NCBI GenBank assembly: GCA_900538545.1
Contig: UPYK01000002.1
Location: forward strand, 1-64,000
Direction: 5' to 3'
DNA length: 64,000 bases
Origin: an uncultured Eggerthella sp.
GTDB lineage: Bacteria; Actinomycetota; Coriobacteriia; Coriobacteriales; Eggerthellaceae
Under the pieces are notes generated by a model. The model was given only the letters and a program-made list of their open reading frames with translations, was not told the DNA's origin and did not search any database. The position numbers were made by a program, and so were the translations under genes. How positions within the stretch are numbered: the stretch's first letter is position 1; each line of letters opens with the position of its first letter. Positions 8,478-15,965 of the stretch are shown in pieces.

Positions 8478-9317
8478 ATGAGCGAATTTGCCTGGCAACG
8501 TGGCAAAGAATACAAAGAGATCATCTACGAAACGCTTGACGGCATCGCGAAGATCACGATCAACCGTCCCGAGCGTCGCAATGCGTTCACGCCACTGACT
8601 GCCGTTGAACTCTACGATGCTTTCACCGAAGCGCGCGACGATGCCGCGATTGGCGTGGTGTTGCTCACGGGTGCGAACCATGGTGGGCGCCACGAAGATG
8701 AAGCGTTCTGCTCGGGTGGCGATCAAAAGAAACGCGGCACCGGCGGATACGTGGGCGAAGACAACATTCCGCGCTTGAACATCTTGGACGTTCAGCGTCT
8801 CATTCGTGTGATCCCGAAGCCGGTCATCGCGATGGTGAATGGTTACTCCATCGGTGGTGGCAACGTGCTCAACATGCTCTGCGACCTAACGATCGCAGCT
8901 GATACTGCGAAGTTCGGCCAGACCGGTCCACGTGTAGGCAGCTTCGATGCTGGATACGGTGCAGGCTATCTGGCTGCCATCGTCGGGCAGAAGAAAGCGC
9001 GCGAGATCTGGTATCTCTGCCGCCAATACACCGCGCAAGAAGCACTCGACATGGGGCTTGTGAACAAGGTCGTTCCCTTTGACGAGCTTGAAGCCGAATG
9101 TGTTTCTTGGGCGCGTGAGATCTTGAAGCATTCGCCCACGGCATTGCGCTTCATGAAAGCATCTTTCAATGCAGCAACAGATGGACTTGCGGGCATTCAG
9201 CAGCTTGGCGGTGATGCTACGCTTCTGTACTACACCACCGAAGAAGCAATGGAAGGTCGTGATGCATTCAAGGAGCATCGTGATCCCGATTTCGGACAAT
9301 TCCCGAAATTCCCGTGA
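8478..9317 (+). CDS. menB: 1,4-dihydroxy-2-naphthoyl-CoA synthase MenB
   Basis: Crotonase-fold protein of 279 residues that closes the second ring of the naphthoquinone from o-succinylbenzoyl-CoA. Visible family features are NRPERRNAFTP, the CSGGDQK oxyanion segment, NGYSIGGGN, and GPRVGSFDAGYG, which is the MenB-specific segment after the active site. The C-terminus ends in DPDFGQFPKFP, also typical of MenB. The ATG start at 8478 is preceded by AAGGAGA. The frame is open further upstream, but that extension has no homology-like features. Confidence 0.95.
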   Translation: MSEFAWQRGKEYKEIIYETLDGIAKITINRPERRNAFTPLTAVELYDAFTEARDDAAIGVVLLTGANHGGRHEDEAFCSGGDQKKRGTGGYVGEDNIPRLNILDVQRLIRVIPKPVIAMVNGYSIGGGNVLNMLCDLTIAADTAKFGQTGPRVGSFDAGYGAGYLAAIVGQKKAREIWYLCRQYTAQEALDMGLVNKVVPFDELEAECVSWAREILKHSPTALRFMKASFNAATDGLAGIQQLGGDATLLYYTTEEAMEGRDAFKEHRDPDFGQFPKFP

Positions 9318-9460
9318 TGCTCGGTAAAAAGCGTTTGGTGTTGTTGTCAGTAGTTCAAGCAGTTCGTTAGCGAGTTTGCGAATGGATTCTGCGCTCACCG
9401 TTGCGTTCGCCACCTTGAAGATAAACAAAAGAGACTTCACGATCGATAAAGGATAGAGCC

Positions 9461-12178
9461 ATGATCACTAAGCTCGCACAACTTGCCCGAGAAAAAGGTT
9501 CGAAGGCGTTCTTCTACACACAACTTGAATCGGGATCGGAAGTCTTTTCGTATCGCCAAACACACCTTGCCGCTGCGGCGCTCGCACAAGAGCTCGAGAA
9601 AAAAGGCCTTGGCAAGGACACGCGCTATATTGCATGCAACCTGTTCAACGGACCAGAATTCGTGTTCCTCTCCTTCGCTGTCGCCTATCTGGGGGCAACG
9701 CTTGCCGTGCTGAATCCGCGCTTATCCGATGAAGAGCGTTTGCTGCGCAAGGTCGAGCTCGAAAACGCGTCGAATCAGAACAACATCGCGATCCTTACCG
9801 AAGAGCACATTCAGCGCATGATCATCGATTCACTCGGCATCGGTATCATGGAGCTCGCGCATGAGCCCAACGGCCAGATTCCGGTGAATCCGCGCACAAT
9901 GGAAATCCTTTCCTATGCGGAGAAGAAAGAACGCGAATTCGATCCCGACCATATCGGACTCATCATGTTCACCTCGGGCTCTTCGGGCACTCCGAAGGCA
10001 ACGCAGCTTTCCTGGCGTTCGCTCCATGGTGCAGCGGTGGCGGCGACCAAGGCGCTCTGCAAACCAGGCAAAGGTATCTGGCAGCTTGTTTTGCCCATGT
10101 GTCATATCGGCGGGTTCGAAGTCATGGTGCGTTCGCTCGTGAACGAAAGCCCGTTCTTGCTCTACCTCCGTTACCAGCCATCGCGCCTGCTCAACGATGC
10201 TTTGAGTTTCAAGGTCACGCATATCTCCGTGGTCGATAAGATCTTGCAGGACCTGCTCGCCTACGACAACGATCGCATCATCGCGCAGTATAAATGTATC
10301 CTGCTGGGTGGTGCTGCGCTCAATAAGAAGACCATCAAGCAGGCGCTCCGTGCTCGAGCGAGCGTTTTCGCAAGCTACGGCATGACTGAGACGTCCTCCA
10401 TGATCGCTTGCGCGCCCATAACGCGCGGGTTCGATGGTGGCTTGCGCATGTTGCCAGGCTATCTTGTTCATATCGTTCAGCCTGACAAGCAAGGGGTCGG
10501 CCAACTTCAAGTGAAAGGCCCCGGGGTGTTCTCGGGTTATTTGAATGCACGCGCTGCGATGAGCATGGATGGCTACTTCGTGACGGGCGATCGCGCTCGC
10601 ATGGGGCGCGATGGCAAGCTCTATGTGTATGAGCGCGTGGAAGATCTCATCATTTCCGGTGGTGAGAACATCTATCCGGAAGAGATTCGCGAGGCGCTCT
10701 TGCGCATTCCCGGTGTGAAGGATGCCTATGTGTTCGGCACCGCAGATGAACTGTGGGGCTATAGACCGGTGGCGTTCGTCGAGGCCGATTATTCGCCTGA
10801 AGCCATTGCGAAAGATTATAAGGAGCTGGGTCTCGATCCCGAAGAGACGGGTATCCGGCCTGCTTCTTGCCCGCAGGAATTCGCGCGCAATATTCACGAA
10901 TACCTCGAGCCTCATATGTCGCATTTGCATCATCCGAAGCATATTCTCGTGCTCGAGCAGTTCCCGCAGACATCTGTGGGTAAAGTCGATCGCATCGCGC
11001 TCAAGCGTCTTTACGATAGGCGCATCGATATCAAGTCGGTCACGCTCTATCGCACGCGCCAGCCCTACAACACGCCCATCAAAACGCCGAAGCGCGAGAT
11101 CGATACCCGCGAGTCGTTCTTCGTCGAGCTCGAAGATTGGGCAGGGCGTACCGGTATCGGCGAGTGCGTTTCATTCACGACGAACTGGTATCTTCCCGAA
11201 ACGCTCGGCGACGATTATGCGATCACTAAGGATGTTATTTCGAGCATCGTGATGAACGAACGTTATCTTCATCCGAGCGAAGTGAGCCGCTCATTCGCTA
11301 CCTTCCCAGCGCTTGCGAATTATCCGATGGCGAAGGCTGCGGTCGAATCGGCTGTGTGGGATCTGTATGGTAAAGTGGTCGGTGCACCTTTGTGGGAGCT
11401 CATCGGTGGCGTGCGCGGCAAGCAGGTTCGTGGTGGAACCGTGATAGGCATCATGAGTACCGAAGACACGCTTGCCGAAGTTGATCGCGCAGTTGCCGCT
11501 GGATATGATCGCGTGAAGATCAAGATTACGCCGGATTCCTGTCTTGAGAAAGTGCGCGCGGTACGCGAGAAGCACCCCGACCTCATGATCTTCCTCGATG
11601 CGAATCAGTCGTTCACGGAAGAGACCATGGATATCCTCTATAAGCTCGACGCGCTCAATATCACGTGTCTTGAAGAGCCGCTCGATCCGAACTATACGCC
11701 CACCTCTGGTTCAAAAGATCTGCTTGAACGTCTTTCGTTATTACAGGATTCGATCAAGACGCCTATCTGTTTAGATGAGTCGGTCGTTTCTGCGCGCGAT
11801 ATGCATCATGCGATGGAGATCGACAACTTGAGCGTGTATGCTATCAAGATCGCTAAGTTCGGTGGCATTCAGCCTGCGCTCGATTTCTGCAATTGGGCAG
11901 CTGAGCATGGCAAGCAGATCTGGATGGCGGGGATGTTCGATACGGGTGTCTCAAAGCGCACGTATGCTGCGTTCGAGACGTTGCCCTACGTGAACTTGCC
12001 GGGTGATATCTCAGATGCGGGGCACTATTTCAAAGAGGACGTTGCGCTGCCGCCGGTTGCGCTCAAGAATGGAGCACTGACACTTAACGCACCAGGTCAT
12101 GATGCAGGTATCGGCTGTGTGCTCGACAAGGAATATTTGAAGAAGATCACGATCGAAGAGATTCGTATCACTAAGTAG
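9461..12178 (+). CDS. menEC: Fused o-succinylbenzoate-CoA ligase / o-succinylbenzoate synthase (MenE-MenC)
   Basis: A single 905-residue frame encodes two menaquinone enzymes. Residues 1 to about 530 are an acyl-CoA synthetase (MenE): AMP motif MFTSGSSGTPKA near 170, SYGMTETSS, GGENIYPEEI, and SVGKVDR with the C-terminal catalytic Lys near 507. Residues from about 545 are MenC of the enolase superfamily: barrel entry FFVELEDWAGRTGIGEC, KIK lysine motif, metal ligands in FLDANQS, CLEEPLD and CLDES, then IKIAKFGG. MenC makes o-succinylbenzoate and MenE activates it, so consecutive steps are joined in one chain, in reverse order. No stop or frameshift separates the halves. Last gene of the men block. 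menA and the methyltransferase gene are not in this window. Confidence 0.92.
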   Translation: MITKLAQLAREKGSKAFFYTQLESGSEVFSYRQTHLAAAALAQELEKKGLGKDTRYIACNLFNGPEFVFLSFAVAYLGATLAVLNPRLSDEERLLRKVELENASNQNNIAILTEEHIQRMIIDSLGIGIMELAHEPNGQIPVNPRTMEILSYAEKKEREFDPDHIGLIMFTSGSSGTPKATQLSWRSLHGAAVAATKALCKPGKGIWQLVLPMCHIGGFEVMVRSLVNESPFLLYLRYQPSRLLNDALSFKVTHISVVDKILQDLLAYDNDRIIAQYKCILLGGAALNKKTIKQALRARASVFASYGMTETSSMIACAPITRGFDGGLRMLPGYLVHIVQPDKQGVGQLQVKGPGVFSGYLNARAAMSMDGYFVTGDRARMGRDGKLYVYERVEDLIISGGENIYPEEIREALLRIPGVKDAYVFGTADELWGYRPVAFVEADYSPEAIAKDYKELGLDPEETGIRPASCPQEFARNIHEYLEPHMSHLHHPKHILVLEQFPQTSVGKVDRIALKRLYDRRIDIKSVTLYRTRQPYNTPIKTPKREIDTRESFFVELEDWAGRTGIGECVSFTTNWYLPETLGDDYAITKDVISSIVMNERYLHPSEVSRSFATFPALANYPMAKAAVESAVWDLYGKVVGAPLWELIGGVRGKQVRGGTVIGIMSTEDTLAEVDRAVAAGYDRVKIKITPDSCLEKVRAVREKHPDLMIFLDANQSFTEETMDILYKLDALNITCLEEPLDPNYTPTSGSKDLLERLSLLQDSIKTPICLDESVVSARDMHHAMEIDNLSVYAIKIAKFGGIQPALDFCNWAAEHGKQIWMAGMFDTGVSKRTYAAFETLPYVNLPGDISDAGHYFKEDVALPPVALKNGALTLNAPGHDAGIGCVLDKEYLKKITIEEIRITK

Positions 12179-12277
12179 GTAGTATTAAGCAGGTTTTCGC
12201 GGGAATTCCGCTGAAGGAAACATGAGCTGGCTAGATAGATCGAAAGGTGTCTGGCCTGCATGATGAAGGAGAAACTT

Positions 12278-13642
12278 ATGAGAAAGAGAATCGCAGCGCT
12301 CTTTGCAACCTTTGCGCTCGCTTTCTGTTTGCCGGTTTGCACGCCAGCGGCGTTCGCAGCAAGCGCATTCGATCAAGGCGGATCGAGTATGGCTGCTGCT
12401 GGTATTGAATCTGATGTTACCTACAATGCGGGCAATCTGTTCGCCGTTATGTATCCTGTTTCGAATACCGATATCGAGAACGATCTGTATTGGGTAGGTC
12501 AAACCCTTGATGCGAGCAAGATCAACGTAGGCGCTTCGGGTCATGGCAGTATCCTTGCTGCTGGTCAGAGCATTACGCTGAAGAACGCGAAGGTAGCCGA
12601 CAGCGTGCGCGCTGCTGCTCAGGATATCATGATCGATCATGCGCAGATCTCGAACAATATAACGGTTGCCGCTCAGAACATTTCGCTCGGTAATGACGTG
12701 AGTGCAAATGGCGTCTATGCGTCTGCGCGAACCTTGTCTATTTCTGGCTCTTACCAGGGTGGATTGCTCGTCGGTGAAACGGTGAACTTCGACGGCGCGG
12801 TCGAAGGGGATCTGAACATCCAGGCGCAACAGATCAACATTGGAAAGAATGCGCAGGTGAAGGGACAGCTCGTTCTTCCTGAAGGTGTAACGGTCAACAT
12901 CGCAGATGGTGCGCAGGTTCCGAACGTTACCTATAGCGCTCCTATCAATACTGCTCAGCCGACCTTGTTCGATGACATTATATCGATCGTGTATGCCTGC
13001 ATGGCTCACATTGTGCTCGTGGGCTTGTTCTTCGTTATCATTCGCAAGCAACTCGTGAGTGCTTCGATCATGGCGCGCAAGCGTCTTGGTATGATGCTTT
13101 TGGCTGGTCTTGTGGTGTTCTTGGTGGCGCCGCTGGTATGCTTGCTGCTCATCTTCCCGCTCATCACCATTCCTGTGGTGGTGCTCATGGTGCTCGTGAT
13201 GTTGATCATTGCGCTGTTCTCGATTCCCTTCGCAGGTTCGGCGCTCGGCATGATGTTGTTCAAGGATCGTATGAATCCGGTGCTTGCAGCTGTTATCGGT
13301 ACGCTGATCCTGACGATCTGCGCTTACCTGCCGATCCTGTCCTTCCTTACCGTGATCTTCTGCATCATATTCACTGCAGGCTATCTATGGATGAGCTATT
13401 GGGATATTCATAAGACGCGCAGGCAGGAGAGGATCGCGGCACAGCAAGCTGCGATGGCGGGTGCGGTTCCACCACCACCTTTCGGGAATGCTTCATCAGC
13501 AGAGGCTCCCGTTGATGTTCCTCCTGCACCAACTGGCAATCCGGTCTCGAATGTTCCTCCCGAGCCGTATGTTGCGCCGCCTGCTCCAGGTACTCCTGAA
13601 GGACCAGGGCCAGACGATCCTATTCAGCAACCAAAAAAGTGA
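12278..13642 (+). CDS. Secreted/membrane protein with bactofilin-like repeats and C-terminal membrane domain
   Basis: 454 residues. A signal peptide ends near residue 27 (AFA). Residues about 55-215 form an extracellular beta-repeat region that alternates short stretches such as SILAAGQSITLKNAKVADSV and DVSANGVYASARTLSISGSY. This resembles polymer-forming cytoskeletal (bactofilin) solenoids. Then come about four to six hydrophobic helices (235-370) and a Pro/Ala-rich tail. Bactofilins are usually cytosolic, so an exported version on a membrane anchor is unusual. The start is ATG 12278 with AAGGAGA upstream. No enzymatic motif is seen; a scaffold or envelope role is only a guess. Confidence 0.6.
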   Translation: MRKRIAALFATFALAFCLPVCTPAAFAASAFDQGGSSMAAAGIESDVTYNAGNLFAVMYPVSNTDIENDLYWVGQTLDASKINVGASGHGSILAAGQSITLKNAKVADSVRAAAQDIMIDHAQISNNITVAAQNISLGNDVSANGVYASARTLSISGSYQGGLLVGETVNFDGAVEGDLNIQAQQINIGKNAQVKGQLVLPEGVTVNIADGAQVPNVTYSAPINTAQPTLFDDIISIVYACMAHIVLVGLFFVIIRKQLVSASIMARKRLGMMLLAGLVVFLVAPLVCLLLIFPLITIPVVVLMVLVMLIIALFSIPFAGSALGMMLFKDRMNPVLAAVIGTLILTICAYLPILSFLTVIFCIIFTAGYLWMSYWDIHKTRRQERIAAQQAAMAGAVPPPPFGNASSAEAPVDVPPAPTGNPVSNVPPEPYVAPPAPGTPEGPGPDDPIQQPKK

Positions 13643-13714
13643 CAAACTACCCGGTCGTTCGACATCTTTTCGAATGAACAACAGACGTTCAACAGTTCGT
13701 TCGCGAAAAAGATA

Positions 13715-13737
13715 CACACCTGGTGTGCTCCTATAAT
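13715..13737 (+). promoter_or_regulatory. Probable bile salt hydrolase promoter with operator-like dyad
   Basis: A TATAAT at 13732-13737 lies 61 bases before the start codon. Directly upstream is a 13-bp dyad, CACACC-T-GGTGTG (13715-13727), in the spacer. There is no TTGACA-like -35 at the right distance, so an activator is possible. Confidence 0.45.
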
Positions 13738-13798
13738 GACAGTGGCAAGCGGGGAGCTTGATTCCTGCGCTTGTTGCTGATAATGCAGGGGGTTCATC

Positions 13799-14746
13799 AT
13801 GTGCACAGGGATTCGTTTTACTGATAATGAAGGCAATATGTATGCTGGTCGCAATCTCGATTGGGAATGCGGTTATGGCGAAAAAGTAACCGTTACCCCG
13901 CGCGATTACGTGCGTCCGTATGCGTTCGAACAACACGCAACGGGGTTTGCGACCATTGGCACCTGCATCGTTGTTGAAGATATACCGCTGTATTTTGACT
14001 GCGGCAATGAAAAAGGGCTCTACATCGCTGGCTTGAATTTCCCTGGTTATGCTCAGTATGAGGCGAACGCCGTTGAGGGGAAGACAAATGTTGCTGCCTA
14101 TGAATTTCCTCTCTGGGTTGCGAGTAACTTTACTTCCGTTGATGAGGTTGAGGCGGCGTTGGAGAGCGTTGCCATCGTGGCTAAGCAGGTGAACGAGCAA
14201 TATCCTGTGGCGCTGCTTCACTATATAATCTGCGATGCAAAGCGCTCGATCGTAGTCGAATATATGGCTGACGGCATGCATGTTCACCATAACGATGTTG
14301 ATGTGCTCGCGAATCAGCCCACCTACGATTGGCATCATGAACACCTGCGCAGCTACTTGAACTTGAGTTCAGAATTCAAGCCTCAGGTGAAGTGGGGGAA
14401 TGTCGAGTTCGCTCCGTATGGGAGCGGCGAGAATCTGGTCGGCATGCCCGGATCGAACTATTCGCCTGATCGCTTTGTGCGTGCCGCCTACTACAACACG
14501 CATTATCCAGTTCAGGAGGGTGAATCGGCCAACGTGACGCGCTTGTTCCGTACGCTCGGTTCGGTCGAGCAATTCCTTGGCGGAGGACTGATGGAAGATG
14601 GGAAGTACGAGTACACCATCTATACGGGCGGCTTCTCTTCGGCGACCAACACGTACTACATGTCGCTCTACGAAGACCCCGCAATCAAGCCTTACCCTAT
14701 GAGCGCTGCTAGCCTCGATAGCTCTACCCTTCATACCTTCGCGTAA
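13799..14746 (+). CDS. bsh: Bile salt hydrolase (choloylglycine hydrolase family)
   Basis: Ntn-hydrolase of 315 residues. After removal of Met1 the catalytic Cys2 would be exposed (MCTGIRF). Residues expected at the active site are all present: R18 and D21 in GRNLDWE, N80 in AGLNFPGYA, N172 in ANQPTYDWH, and R225 in SPDRFVRA. This set matches characterised bile salt hydrolases of Bifidobacterium and Clostridium better than penicillin V acylases, so deconjugation of glycine- or taurine-conjugated bile acids is the likely reaction. There is no signal peptide, so it acts in the cytoplasm. It is a single gene, convergent with map and 3 bp from it. It points to a gut habitat. Confidence 0.9.
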   Translation: MCTGIRFTDNEGNMYAGRNLDWECGYGEKVTVTPRDYVRPYAFEQHATGFATIGTCIVVEDIPLYFDCGNEKGLYIAGLNFPGYAQYEANAVEGKTNVAAYEFPLWVASNFTSVDEVEAALESVAIVAKQVNEQYPVALLHYIICDAKRSIVVEYMADGMHVHHNDVDVLANQPTYDWHHEHLRSYLNLSSEFKPQVKWGNVEFAPYGSGENLVGMPGSNYSPDRFVRAAYYNTHYPVQEGESANVTRLFRTLGSVEQFLGGGLMEDGKYEYTIYTGGFSSATNTYYMSLYEDPAIKPYPMSAASLDSSTLHTFA

Positions 14747-14749
14747 TTT

Positions 14750-15634
14750 CTACCAGGAGAGGAGTTCGTAGCCGTCTTCAGTGACGACGACCTGGATTTC
14801 CCACTGCGCAGAATCGCTTCCGTCTGCGGTGCGCACCGTCCAGCCGTTGGGATCGCTCATGTCGATGGGCGATTCGCCGGCGTTGATCATCGGCTCGATC
14901 GTGAACATCATGCCTGGTGCGAGAACCACGCCAGTGCCCGCTTGCGAGACATGGCTGACGAACGGATCCTCGTGGAAGTCCCAGCCGATGCCGTGTCCGC
15001 CGAATTCGCGCACGACCGAAAAGCCGTTCGCTTCGGCATGTGCCTTCACGGCGGCGCCCACATCGCCCAAGCGACCCCATGGTTTCACCTGTTCAAGCCC
15101 CTTTAACATGGCTTCACGCGTCACTTCAACGAGGCGCTTGCGTTCTTCGGAAACCTCGCCGATGCAGAACATGCGTGAGGAATCGGAAAAGTAGCCATCA
15201 ACGATCGTGGAGCAATCCACGTTCACGATGTCGCCTTCTTTGAGTACGTCGTCTTCGGAGGGCATGCCGTGGCAAACAACCTCATTGATCGAGGTGCACA
15301 CGCTGAACGGATAGCCTTCGAAATCAAGATCGGCAGGGATGCCTCCGTGCGCTTCGGTGTATTCGTTCACCCAATCGTTGATCTGGGCAGTTGTCACGCC
15401 AGGACCGATGCGTTCTGCAACATAATCGAGCACGCCGATGTTCACCGCCGCACTCTTGCGCACCGCTTCGATATCCTCAGCATTCTTCAGCATGGCACGC
15501 GAAGGAACTTCAAGCCCTTCGTCGTAGAAGTGTTGGAGCTGGTTGTCGATCGAAAGGTGGCATTTCTTGTATTTCTTGCCGCTGCCACACCAGCAGGGAT
15601 CGTTGCGTTCAGGTTGGGGTTGACCGTCGTACAT
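14750..15634 (-). CDS. map: Methionine aminopeptidase type I with N-terminal SEC-C zinc motif
   Basis: 294 residues. The N-terminus carries a SEC-C metal-binding motif (NDPCWCGSGKKYKKCH, near 10-25), an extension found in some bacterial MetAPs and in SecA. The catalytic pita-bread domain shows NEVVCHGMP, DIVNVDCS, DGYFSDSSRMF, EFGGHGIGWDFHEDP and FTIEPM, giving the Asp, Asp, His, Glu, Glu metal ligands. It removes initiator Met from nascent proteins. I choose ATG 15634, preceded by GAGGA. A TTG 54 bases upstream is in frame but would add a non-conserved segment. Confidence 0.93.
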   Translation of the reverse strand: MYDGQPQPERNDPCWCGSGKKYKKCHLSIDNQLQHFYDEGLEVPSRAMLKNAEDIEAVRKSAAVNIGVLDYVAERIGPGVTTAQINDWVNEYTEAHGGIPADLDFEGYPFSVCTSINEVVCHGMPSEDDVLKEGDIVNVDCSTIVDGYFSDSSRMFCIGEVSEERKRLVEVTREAMLKGLEQVKPWGRLGDVGAAVKAHAEANGFSVVREFGGHGIGWDFHEDPFVSHVSQAGTGVVLAPGMMFTIEPMINAGESPIDMSDPNGWTVRTADGSDSAQWEIQVVVTEDGYELLSW

Positions 15635-15965
15635 GAGTCCTCGATTGCGTTCGGGTATTTTGTACACCCATTCTAACAAAGCGCGCAAGTGAGATTAAGG
15701 AGAGGCCGCAACATGGAGTGAAGGCGTTGTTCGTGCTCGAATAAGCACCGCCGCGTTTGCCTGAGCCTAAAGGAAGAAAGGGTTTGGCTTATACGCAAGA
15801 GTGAACAAAGCTCTCACCATGCGTTGATAATTGAGCGAATGCGCAACAGCTGCAATTCGTGTTTAGCAAGGGAAAAGACCAAGCTATGATTAAGAAGCGT
15901 CCAGTCTTGAGTTTTTCAAGGACGGGCAAAAAGAAGGCAAAACGACGGTTGGATTGGTAGCAAGC

